Origin: Chloroflexota bacterium
Lineage (GTDB): Bacteria; Chloroflexota; Limnocylindria; Limnocylindrales; CSP1-4
Direction: 5' to 3'
Assembly (NCBI GenBank): GCA_003141455.1
Contig: PLMA01000038.1
Location: 7,391-57,954, forward strand
Length of the DNA stretch: 50,564 nt
The notes beneath the pieces were generated by a model. That model made no database searches, was not told the origin of the DNA, and was given only the letters and a program-made list of their open reading frames with translations. Shown here in pieces: positions 43,127 to 50,267 of this stretch (its first letter is position 1; the number at the start of each line of letters is the position of its first letter). The position numbers were made by a program, and so were the translations under genes.

Positions 43127-44557
43127 AGGCGGGCCGGCGCTCTCGGACCCCGGCGGCCCGATCGGGCGGGGCCACGGTCCGTCCGTGCCGGCGAGCGGAT
43201 GCAACCGGCCGGCCGGCAATCGCCTGGCCGCCAGGATGGCGAGCCAGCCGCCCCCGAAGAGAAGCCACATGTTGGGGCCGAAGGCGCCGGCTCCCAGGAG
43301 GAGCCACACGGCGGTGCCGCTCTCCAGCATGAGCACCGCCGGCAGGGCGAACACGAAGCCATGCGGCCACAGGGCGGGGGAGGCGAATAGCGAGGCCAAG
43401 CCAAGAGCGGCGAGCCCGCGTCGACCCCGGAACGCGAGCGCGAGAACCGTCAGGGCTCCGCACGCAGCGACGTACGCCGGAGCCGAGAGCTCCTTTGCGT
43501 ACGAGTAGCCGTAGAGCGCGTCGGCAAGGGCTTGCGACGAGGCGCGGTAGCCCAGCCCGGCCCACCAGGCCCGCCAGGCGTCGACTCCGACCAGTGGCAG
43601 CGTCATGAGCACGATCGCAGAGAAAGCCGCGATCCCGGCCAGCAGCCCGCGCCAGCGCCGCTGGCGCAGCAGCCACAAGACCGGAATGCCGCTTTGCACC
43701 TTGAAGATCCCGTCCACGACCAGCGCTCCTCCCGCTCGGACCGCGGCAACGAAGAGGAGGAACGTCAGGCCGGCGACGTTGCCCGATTCGAGGCCGATCA
43801 TCACCGGCGGGAAGGCGAGGAGGAGCAGGCTCAGGCTTGGTGCGAGCCCAAGGATCCGAAATGCGCGGTACCAGCAGGCAATCTGGAACGCGGTCCAGGC
43901 CGCGGCCATCGGTGCGGTCGGCAGCTGCGATAGCAGCGCGAAGAACGGTAGCAACGGCGGCGGATAGAGGAAGAAGTCGGCTCGGGCGCTCGAGGGCCAC
44001 GTTGTCAAGACCGTGGCCACGTATGCCTGCCCGCCGTTCATCCAGCGTTCGGATGCCCCGAGGTAGACGTTCAAGTCGTAGAGGTGGCTGGGCGGCTGCC
44101 AGAGCAGGATGTCGTACAGGACCCAGACGACCGCGATCTGGACCACGAGCGCCAGCTGAAGGGTCGTCAGGCGGCGAAGGGCGAAGGCATGGCCGGCAGG
44201 CGAGGTCCGGGCGGAGCCGGCGGGAGCGGCGGAGGGGACGCTGGCGGCCGTGGTCTCTCGGCCCGTGGTGGCCGTGGTGGCCGTTGTCGTGCCGCCCGCG
44301 GTGGCCGTGGTCGCGAGGCCCATCCGGCCAAACGCCCGCAGCACGAGGAGAACCCCGGCCGTGACGATGAGCCAGGCCAGCCAGAATGGGACTCCGGCCA
44401 CGTCCCGTCCGAGCTGCGGCACGGCATACCCAACGACCAGAACCATGGACGCCGGGACGGCCAGGTCCAGGCCACCCGGCCGTGCCCATCGAAGGCTCGC
44501 CAGGTCCGCGAGCCAGCCGCGCCCGGCGGCAACGAACGAGAGAAGCCCCTGCGCCAC
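43118..44557 (-). CDS. GT87-like (DUF2029) membrane glycosyltransferase
   Basis: A 479-residue polytopic membrane protein of the GT87/DUF2029 family, whose known members are polyprenyl-phosphate-mannose-dependent mannosyltransferases. The segment PSHLYDLNVYLGASERWMNGGQAY, containing the conserved acidic loop after the TM, and the FFLYPPPLLPFFALL block are typical. An odd Thr/Ala-rich insertion (TATAGGTTTATTATTG, about 84-99, then Pro/Ala/Ser) separates the first two or three TM segments from the core. The GTG start at 44557 lies 6 nt after a TAGAAT box, so it is probably leaderless. The C-terminal 25 residues are Pro/Gly-rich. Confidence 0.82.
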   Translation of the reverse strand: MAQGLLSFVAAGRGWLADLASLRWARPGGLDLAVPASMVLVVGYAVPQLGRDVAGVPFWLAWLIVTAGVLLVLRAFGRMGLATTATAGGTTTATTATTGRETTAASVPSAAPAGSARTSPAGHAFALRRLTTLQLALVVQIAVVWVLYDILLWQPPSHLYDLNVYLGASERWMNGGQAYVATVLTTWPSSARADFFLYPPPLLPFFALLSQLPTAPMAAAWTAFQIACWYRAFRILGLAPSLSLLLLAFPPVMIGLESGNVAGLTFLLFVAAVRAGGALVVDGIFKVQSGIPVLWLLRQRRWRGLLAGIAAFSAIVLMTLPLVGVDAWRAWWAGLGYRASSQALADALYGYSYAKELSAPAYVAACGALTVLALAFRGRRGLAALGLASLFASPALWPHGFVFALPAVLMLESGTAVWLLLGAGAFGPNMWLLFGGGWLAILAARRLPAGRLHPLAGTDGPWPRPIGPPGSESAGPPPS

Positions 44558-44563
44558 GGCGAT

Positions 44564-44569
44564 ATTCTA
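44564..44569 (-). promoter_or_regulatory. -10 box of a leaderless promoter for the GT87-like gene
   Basis: On the minus strand TAGAAT (five of six matches to TATAAT) is followed by 6 nt and the GTG at 44557. There is no ribosome site. The -35 region (GCGGAA) is poor. Confidence 0.45.
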
Positions 44570-44582
44570 GGCGGCCGCGCGT

Positions 44583-44678
44583 GGGGTTCCGCCTGGATGC
44601 GTTAGGCGGTAGCCGAAGGCTGCCGGGCGCGGGGTTCCGCCGGGATGCGGTAGGCGGTGGCCGAAGGCTGCCGGGCGT
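44583..44678. repeat. Two tandem copies of a 48-bp repeat in a divergent promoter region
   Basis: Copy 1 is 44583-44630 and copy 2 is 44631-44678; both open with GGGGTTCCGCC and contain CCGAAGGCTGCCGGGCG. They differ at only a few positions. They lie between the two start codons at 44557 and 44778. Confidence 0.85.
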
Positions 44679-44729
44679 GACCGGGCCTCGCCCGCAGCCG
44701 CCCGTGACCGGGCCTCGCCCGCAGCCGCC
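44676..44729. repeat. Two exact tandem copies of a 27-bp repeat
   Basis: The units 44676-44702 and 44703-44729, both beginning CGTGACCGGGCCTCG, are identical. They directly follow the 48-bp repeats, so most of the 220-nt divergent gap is tandem repeat. Two unlike unit sizes and no spacers exclude a CRISPR array. Confidence 0.9.
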
Positions 44730-44765
44730 CGTTCGCATGCCCGTCCTGAAGTTCCTTCCGCGGCC

Positions 44766-44771
44766 TACCAT
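44766..44771 (+). promoter_or_regulatory. -10 box of a leaderless promoter for the KdpD-like kinase
   Basis: TACCAT is followed by 6 nt (GGGCGC) and the GTG at 44778. No Shine-Dalgarno sequence precedes the start. No clear -35. Confidence 0.4.
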
Positions 44772-44777
44772 GGGCGC

Positions 44778-46487
44778 GTGCTGAGCCGACCGCACTTCTC
44801 GATCTACCGACCGCGCCGGCCGTCGTTGGCCGGATTGTTCGTGGCCGCGCTGGGCCTCGCCCTTGCCACACCACTGGCCGCGGTCATCCACGGACAGCTG
44901 GGCGTGCAGCATGCATCGATCGTCTATCTGCTGCCGGTCGTGGCCGTCGGCATGGGCTATGGCAGCTGGTTGGCCGTGGCCACCGCCATCGCCTCGTTCC
45001 TGCTGTACGACTTCTTTTTGGTCCAGCCGCTGTACACGTTCTCGATCGCGGCGCCGGAGGAGTGGCTGGATCTGCTGCTCTTCCTGGTCGTGGCCATCGC
45101 GATCGGCCGGCTGAGCGCGCTCCAGTTGCAGCGGCGCCGGGAGGCGGAGCTTCGCAGCGCCGAGGCCCGGGCGATGTTCGCCATGAGCCGCGACGTCGCT
45201 ACCGCGGCCACCGCTCTCGAGGCGGCGCCGCTCCTGGCCGCGCGCCTGGTCCGCGAGGCCGAGATGGCGCGGGTCTGGATCGGACTGGGGGCGGCGATCC
45301 CGGACGAGCGAGTCGCGGCGGACAGCGAGCCGGGCGAACCACGACCGCCCGTCGCGACGCGGTGGCTGCTCCACTCGCACTCGGCCGACGCCCAGCCCAG
45401 CTGGTCCCGTGTCCGCGAACTGGCGATCAGCCGGACCGGGGATCGCCAGGCCGACGAGCGCGAAACTCGGCGCAAGGCGGCTCGAGACGGCGACGAGTCG
45501 GCAACGGTCTTCCGCGTGCCGCTCGAAGCCGGAGGCGAGACGATCGGTTCGCTGTGGGCGACCCGCCGCCGCGGAGATCCGTTCCCGGGGCGATCGCACA
45601 CTCGACTGCTGGCCGCGGCCGCCGATCAGTTCGGCCAGTCCGTCATCCGCGACAGGCTGGCGGCAGAAGCCACCGCGGCGGAGGTGGCGCGGGAAAGCGA
45701 TGCCCTCAAGTCGGCCCTGCTCGATTCCGTCTCCCACGACCTTCGGACGCCACTGGCGGCGATCCGGGTAGCGGCGGGGAATCTGATGGATCCGGACGTG
45801 CCCGTCAGCCCGGAGGGGACGCGCGTTACCGCCCGCACGATCGACCGGGAGGCGGAACGCCTGAGCCGGCTGGTCCGCAACATGCTGGATCTCGGTCGAA
45901 TCGAAGGCGGTGCCCTGCATCCGTCTCTGGAGCTGTACGACCTGGCCGACATCCTGGAGCCGGTCGTCGAACGAATGCGGCCGATGCTGGCGCCCTCGGA
46001 ACTGGAGATCGCGGTAGCGCAGAACCTGCCGGCCGTTCGAGTGGACGCGCTGTTCCTGGACCAGATCCTCACCAATCTGCTCGAGAACGCTGCCCGGTAT
46101 GCGGCGGGCCGGCGGATCCGGGTCTCGGCCCGTCAGGCCAGGCCCGGGCGCGTCGACATGGTGGTCGAGGATGCCGGACCCGGGGTCCCCGCGTCCGTGC
46201 TGCCACGTCTCTTCGAGCGGTTCTATCGCGCGCCGCGGCGCAAGGGTTCGCGAACGGAGGGCGGCTCGGGGATTGGGCTGGCGGTGGTCCGCGGCTTGGC
46301 GGTGGCGATGGGCGGTTCCGCCGACGCCAGGCAGAGTTCGCTGGGTGGGCTGGCGGTGGTCGTTCGATTGCCGGCGGAAGACGCCGAACCGGCCGAAGAG
46401 GCGACCGAGGTCGAGCGGGCGGCCGAACCTGCGGCCGAACCTGCGGTTGAGCCGGCGGCCAGCGACGCCGCGGTCGAACCCGCATGA
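44778..46487 (+). CDS. KdpD-like sensor kinase, membrane and kinase half only
   Basis: A 569-residue histidine kinase that corresponds to the C-terminal half of KdpD. A DUF4118 four-helix membrane domain covers about 15-112 (GVQHASIVYLLPVVAVGMGYGSW...FFLVQPLYTFSI). A GAF-like region follows (about 130-290), then HisKA with H320 in DSVSHDLRTPLAAIR and an ATPase domain with NLLENAARYA, VEDAGPGVP and GGSGIGLAVVRGLAVAMGG. The N-terminal KdpD and Usp domains are absent; a separate gene at 48514-49683 encodes exactly those. An acidic Ala/Glu/Pro tail (from about 530) ends the protein. The stop overlaps the response-regulator start. Confidence 0.88.
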   Translation: MLSRPHFSIYRPRRPSLAGLFVAALGLALATPLAAVIHGQLGVQHASIVYLLPVVAVGMGYGSWLAVATAIASFLLYDFFLVQPLYTFSIAAPEEWLDLLLFLVVAIAIGRLSALQLQRRREAELRSAEARAMFAMSRDVATAATALEAAPLLAARLVREAEMARVWIGLGAAIPDERVAADSEPGEPRPPVATRWLLHSHSADAQPSWSRVRELAISRTGDRQADERETRRKAARDGDESATVFRVPLEAGGETIGSLWATRRRGDPFPGRSHTRLLAAAADQFGQSVIRDRLAAEATAAEVARESDALKSALLDSVSHDLRTPLAAIRVAAGNLMDPDVPVSPEGTRVTARTIDREAERLSRLVRNMLDLGRIEGGALHPSLELYDLADILEPVVERMRPMLAPSELEIAVAQNLPAVRVDALFLDQILTNLLENAARYAAGRRIRVSARQARPGRVDMVVEDAGPGVPASVLPRLFERFYRAPRRKGSRTEGGSGIGLAVVRGLAVAMGGSADARQSSLGGLAVVVRLPAEDAEPAEEATEVERAAEPAAEPAVEPAASDAAVEPA

Positions 46488-47188
46488 GCGACGGGGCGGC
46501 GGTCGTCCTGATCGTGGAGGACGACGAGGCGGCAAGGGCCGCGATCGCCGCCAACCTCCGGGCTCGAGGTCATGAAGTCGATGAGGCGGGCAACGTCCGC
46601 GAGGCTCTGCGGCTCTGGGATGTCCGCCGGCCGGATGTGATCCTGCTCGACCTGGGCTTGCCGGACTTCGACGGCCAGGCCGTCATCCTGCGCGTTCGCC
46701 GGGAGGCCACGACGCCGATCATCGTGGTCTCGGCGCGCGGGCGGGAGGAAGATCGTGTGGCTGCCCTGGACGCCGGGGCCGACGACTATCTGACCAAACC
46801 CTTTGGGCTCACGGAGCTGCACGCCCGAATGCGGGCTGTGCTGCGGCGAGCTGCCGGGCCCGAGGCCGACACGGAGGGTTGCCTTCGTCTGGGCCCGGTG
46901 GTGCTGGATGTGCCGCGCCACGAGGTCAGCGTCGGCGATAAGCCGGTGGAGCTGACGCCGCGCGAGTTCGAGCTGCTCAAGGTGCTGCTATCGCAGCCCG
47001 GCCGCGTCATCACGGCGGGCCGGCTGCTGCGCGCGGTCTGGGGCACGGCCTACTCGGACGAGGGCCACTACCTCCACGTCTACGTTTCGCGGCTTCGCCG
47101 CAAGCTCGCGGCCGCCGACCCATCGGGAGCCGCTGCCAAGCTCATCGTCGCCGAACCGGGGGTCGGCTACCGCATAGTCGGGGAGTAG
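46484..47188 (+). CDS. kdpE: OmpR-family response regulator, KdpE-like
   Basis: A 234-residue response regulator. The receiver domain (about 6-118) has the acidic pair in VEDDE, phospho-acceptor D56 in VILLDLGLPD, and the lysine in YLTKPFG. A winged-helix DNA-binding domain (about 132-230) carries ELTPREFELLKVLLSQPGRVITAGRLLRAVWG and HVYVSRLRRKL, typical of KdpE. Its ATG overlaps the kinase stop (ATGA). With the kinase it should switch on the kdp operon under potassium limitation; that operon lies about 1.3 kb away on the other strand. Confidence 0.9.
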   Translation: MSDGAAVVLIVEDDEAARAAIAANLRARGHEVDEAGNVREALRLWDVRRPDVILLDLGLPDFDGQAVILRVRREATTPIIVVSARGREEDRVAALDAGADDYLTKPFGLTELHARMRAVLRRAAGPEADTEGCLRLGPVVLDVPRHEVSVGDKPVELTPREFELLKVLLSQPGRVITAGRLLRAVWGTAYSDEGHYLHVYVSRLRRKLAAADPSGAAAKLIVAEPGVGYRIVGE

Positions 47189-47189
47189 G

Positions 47190-47245
47190 TTCGGGTCGGG
47201 CACAACCTTGATCGGTCGGAGGTTCAAGTCCTCTCGTCCTGACGA
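47190..47245 (+). other. tRNA 3'-end-like fragment
   Basis: GGAGG-TTCAAGT-CCTCT (47217-47233) reads as a T-arm: a 5-bp stem with one G-T pair and a 7-nt loop with the TTCAAGT consensus. It is followed by a possible acceptor 3' strand CGTCCTGA. I found no matching 5' acceptor strand (CAGGACG) or D-arm upstream, so this is not a complete tRNA. It may be a remnant left by integration of a mobile element, or chance. Confidence 0.3.
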
Positions 47246-47321
47246 GTCACGGCGAAGGGTGGGCCTCCCGTTTCCCGAGTCGACGGCCACTCCGCGAGGG
47301 CGACAGCCCATCCTGTGGCGC

Positions 47322-47327
47322 TATTCT
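47322..47327 (+). promoter_or_regulatory. -10 box of a leaderless promoter for the lipoprotein gene
   Basis: TATTCT is followed by 6 nt and the GTG at 47334. There is no ribosome site and no clear -35. Confidence 0.4.
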
Positions 47328-47333
47328 GCCTGT

Positions 47334-48122
47334 GTGAGACTCGAGGGTAGCCGGTCAGCCTTTGTGGTTCGTCTGTTGACTGCTGCTCTCATCGGCGTTG
47401 CGACCGCTGCCGGCTGTGGGAAAGCCGTCACTTGGCCAATGCCGACGCGCGTTTCGGCATTTCCGACGGGAACGCCGTTGGCGTCGCCAAGCGCTCAGTC
47501 AACGGCGATGCCGATCGCCTCGGACTGGAGCGTCGTGTCGCTGCCAAGCATGGCCTGCCCCACTACGAGCGAGGGGACGGCCCTCACCGATGCAGCATCT
47601 GGCTTCGAGATGGTCATGCCCTCTAGCTGGCGACAACTCCTCCCCGGCGAGGAGGGCTGGCTAATCGTTGAAGGCAGCCATGACAGTAAGGCCGAGGCGT
47701 GGCTCAAAGACGGGACCATGCGGGACTTCGCCGTCCCCCTGCTGCCTCAGGATGAAGACAAGATGGTCAATCTGTCGGTGTACGTAGACACGGACGATCC
47801 AGGCAAGACCCTGACTATGCTCGGCAGCGAATATGCGGACACGATCGTCAGAGCGGAATCGGGGCTGGTGACCCGCAGGGACGGTCTGCAGATGCCGGCC
47901 GGGCCTACGGTCCGAGTTACGGCGACGTATCCGCACGGCGATGGCTCTTTCGGCTTCGACGACCGGGTCGTCGCCTATATCCTTCGACAAGACTCTCGCC
48001 TCTACTACCTAGTCTTCGTGAGCCGCGATTCCACGGGTGACCAGTACGCCGATCGGTTCCTCTGCATGGCCCGGTCGTTCGGTCATGTCACAGGCCCGGG
48101 CACGAGTCCTTCGAGCAAGTAG
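47334..48122 (+). CDS. Predicted lipoprotein of unknown function
   Basis: A 262-residue exported lipoprotein. From GTG 47334 the N-terminus is a basic, then hydrophobic, signal ending in the lipobox-like ATAAGC with C27. An earlier frame opening at 47208 would add 42 residues that look non-coding. A short Ser/Pro/Thr linker (about 40-60) leads to a domain with SGFEMVMPSSWRQL, reminiscent of PsbP/DUF1795-like lipoproteins that begin the same way (a Gly-Phe followed by a PxxW motif). The assignment is tentative. It stands alone between kdpE and the kdp operon. Confidence 0.7.
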   Translation: MRLEGSRSAFVVRLLTAALIGVATAAGCGKAVTWPMPTRVSAFPTGTPLASPSAQSTAMPIASDWSVVSLPSMACPTTSEGTALTDAASGFEMVMPSSWRQLLPGEEGWLIVEGSHDSKAEAWLKDGTMRDFAVPLLPQDEDKMVNLSVYVDTDDPGKTLTMLGSEYADTIVRAESGLVTRRDGLQMPAGPTVRVTATYPHGDGSFGFDDRVVAYILRQDSRLYYLVFVSRDSTGDQYADRFLCMARSFGHVTGPGTSPSSK

Positions 48123-48261
48123 CGGAGCGCGCCGGCCCAGCAAGCCGAATGGATCATTCTGCGGTTGTCGAGCATCCTGCCTCAGAAGTCGCTTCGTCAT
48201 CGAATCCGCAACCCATCTCGGCACGACAATCAGGCATGTGGGACGCCACGGTGCAAATCCT

Positions 48262-48492
48262 CTAGGACCGACTTTGTGCACGCCGCCGTCGCCACCACCG
48301 CCGCGCTGCGACGAAAGACCAGACCAGCTCAACGACGCCGAACGGCCAGGCCCCCTGCAGAAAGCCGTATGCCGAGGATGCCAGGCAGGCGCCTGCGAAG
48401 GCCAGCACGAACCAGGCCGACCGCGCCTCCAGAGCGTAGAAGACGAGCATCGCGGAGACGGCCAGCGCCCCGAACAGCGTCAGTGGGTCCAT
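48262..48492 (-). CDS. Small conserved-looking membrane protein, last gene of the kdp operon
   Basis: A 76-residue protein with two hydrophobic segments (about 4-22 and 27-45), the motif GFLQGAWPFGVVELVWS and a very basic tail (ARRWWRRRRAQSRS). Proteins of this length and pattern recur as conserved hypotheticals in several phyla. Its ATG lies 21 nt after the kdpD stop on the same strand, so it is probably the last gene of the kdp transcript. No function is known to me. Confidence 0.7.
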   Translation of the reverse strand: MDPLTLFGALAVSAMLVFYALEARSAWFVLAFAGACLASSAYGFLQGAWPFGVVELVWSFVAARRWWRRRRAQSRS

Positions 48493-48513
48493 CTCGCGAG
48501 TTCCCGACTGACG

Positions 48514-49683
48514 TCACGCCTGATGCGTGTGATCGACGGGCGAGGGCTCGCCCACCAGGTGGACCTCGAGGCCCGGAACGGCGTCGAGGAGTCGATCCGC
48601 GAGCGAAGCCCGTCCGACGTGGAGGCCGCGGTGCGGCCGGTGGACCAGGACCAGGTGGGTGACGCGACGCTCGCGGACGACCTCCTCGAGTCCACGGGCC
48701 AGGTCGGAGGCTTCTCCCCTGATGATCTCCGCGCCCAGGTCCACCGCGTAGTCCAGGTTGGCCTTGACGTTCTGCTGGCGGTCGCGTGACAGCCCGACCC
48801 CGGGCGTCTCGACGGCAATGGCCAGAAGCGGGGCGTGCAACGCGCTGGCGATGGACGCGGACCTCCGGAGCGCCCGACGGCACTCGACCGACTCGTCCAC
48901 GAGAGCCATCACCCGCTCCGTCACCGGCCCTACGTGCAGGCCCCGTTCGCTGACGATGTCTTCGAGCTGCTCGTCCACCTTGCCGGCCACGAATCGCAGC
49001 GACAGGTCCCGCAGAGCGGTCAGGTTCGTCTCGGTGAAGAACCGGTCCAGCGCCAGCGTCGCGCGATCGGGCGGATAGACGTTGCCGTGGCGCATCCGCT
49101 GGCGCAGCGCGTGCGGGCTCATGTCGACCAGCTCGATCTCGTCCGCGGCCCGGACTACCTCGTCCGGGATCCGCTCGCGGACCGGTACGTCCAGGATCGT
49201 CTCGACCGCGTCCGCGATCGACTCGACGTGCTGGACGTTGCAGGTGCTTATGACCTCGATGCCGGCATCTCGGATCCGATTCACGTCCTGCCAGCGCTTC
49301 TCTCGAGGGGAGCCCGGGACGTTGTTGTGGGCGAGCTCGTCGACCAGGGCCACGGCGGGATGGCGGGCGATGATCGCGTCGGCGTCCATCTCCTCCACGG
49401 CCACGCCTCGATACTCGACCCGGCGTCGGGGCACGACTTCCAGGCCGTCCAGCATGGCTGCCGTGTAGCGCCGGCCGTAGGTCTCGACGAAGCCCACCAC
49501 AACGTCCGTGCCTCGGTCGTGGCGCCGATGAGCCTCCTCGAGCATCTTGTAGGTCTTGCCGACGCCGGGGGCCATGCCCATGTAGATGCGCAGCCGCGCG
49601 CGCTCCGGCTTCTGCTCGGCATGAAGCCGGGCGAGCATCTGGTCGCCGGTCGGCCGACTGGGATCTGCCGGTTCGGTGGTCAT
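48514..49683 (-). CDS. kdpD: KdpD N-terminal half (KdpD ATP-binding + Usp) as a separate protein
   Basis: A 389-residue soluble protein equal to the N-terminal cytoplasmic half of KdpD. The KdpD domain (about 28-237) has Walker A GMAPGVGKT (36-44), PRRRVEYRGVAVEEMDADAIIARHP, VDELAHNNVPGSPREKRWQDV and the TCNVQHVESI motif. A universal-stress-protein domain (about 258-375) has VMALVDESVE and VTHLVLVHRPHRG. There is no membrane domain and no kinase. The matching other half is at 44778-46487. The start overlaps the kdpC stop (ATGA), so it is in the kdpBC operon and probably senses potassium/ATP or c-di-AMP for the kinase in trans (inference). Confidence 0.93.
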   Translation of the reverse strand: MTTEPADPSRPTGDQMLARLHAEQKPERARLRIYMGMAPGVGKTYKMLEEAHRRHDRGTDVVVGFVETYGRRYTAAMLDGLEVVPRRRVEYRGVAVEEMDADAIIARHPAVALVDELAHNNVPGSPREKRWQDVNRIRDAGIEVISTCNVQHVESIADAVETILDVPVRERIPDEVVRAADEIELVDMSPHALRQRMRHGNVYPPDRATLALDRFFTETNLTALRDLSLRFVAGKVDEQLEDIVSERGLHVGPVTERVMALVDESVECRRALRRSASIASALHAPLLAIAVETPGVGLSRDRQQNVKANLDYAVDLGAEIIRGEASDLARGLEEVVRERRVTHLVLVHRPHRGLHVGRASLADRLLDAVPGLEVHLVGEPSPVDHTHQA

Positions 49684-50258
49684 CTCAGCAGTCCATCGAG
49701 GTCGAGGTTGAGTTCGAGCACGTGGACTCCCGCCGCACCGATAAAGCCGAGGAACGGCTGCGCCGTGTGCTTGGCGACCAGCGCTCTGACCTGATCCTCG
49801 GTCATGCTGCGCGCTTTGGCAACGCGTGGAACCTGATACTCGGCCGCGGTCGGGCTGATGTCGGGGTCGAGGCCGGAGGCGGAGGCCGTGACCAGGTCGA
49901 CTGGGATCGGTGCGTTGCCGTTGGCGGCTCGCAGCGCGTCCACTCGCTGACTGATGGCGGTGATCAGCGTTTGCGACGTCGAAGACAGGTTCGTGCCGCC
50001 CGACAGAGTCGGATCGTTGCCGGTCCCGGCTGCCGACGGACGGCCGGAGAAGTACTTCGGGTCGTCGAACGACTGGCCGATCAGGCTCGATCCGATCGTC
50101 TGGCCATCGACGACGACCATCGAGCCGTTGGCCTGGCTCGGGAAGGCCACCTGTGCGACTGCCGTCACGGCCAGCGGGTAGGCGAGCCCCGTGATCACCG
50201 TGAAGGCCAGCAGGATCGAGACCGCCGGCCAGAGCTGAGATTTGACGAAGCTTCGCAT
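49680..50258 (-). CDS. kdpC: Potassium-transporting ATPase subunit KdpC
   Basis: A 192-residue KdpC with one N-terminal transmembrane helix (about 9-32) and an extracytoplasmic domain. Typical blocks are FPSQANGSMVV, GSSLIGQSFDDPKYFSGRPSAAG, PVDLVTASASGLDPDISPTAAEYQVPRVAKAR and FIGAAGVHVLELNLDLD. KdpC stabilises the KdpA-KdpB complex and raises ATP affinity. AGGAG lies a few bases before the ATG, and the gene starts 9 nt after the kdpB stop. Confidence 0.95.
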   Translation of the reverse strand: MRSFVKSQLWPAVSILLAFTVITGLAYPLAVTAVAQVAFPSQANGSMVVVDGQTIGSSLIGQSFDDPKYFSGRPSAAGTGNDPTLSGGTNLSSTSQTLITAISQRVDALRAANGNAPIPVDLVTASASGLDPDISPTAAEYQVPRVAKARSMTEDQVRALVAKHTAQPFLGFIGAAGVHVLELNLDLDGLLR

Positions 50259-50267
50259 CGCTGACTC

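Noticed and set aside
44583..44729. Possible CRISPR array
   Set aside because: Only two copies of each of two different units, directly tandem with no spacers, and no cas genes in the window.
43047..46535. 1162-codon minus-strand frame across the GT87 and kdpD-like genes
   Set aside because: It is antisense or out of frame to two clear genes, is low-complexity (Arg/Pro/Gly), and crosses the tandem repeats.
48241..48275. Second T-arm-like string GGTGCAAATCCTCT
   Set aside because: It overlaps the stop codon of the 76-residue gene, has no acceptor strand, and matches the 47217 fragment only loosely; likely chance.
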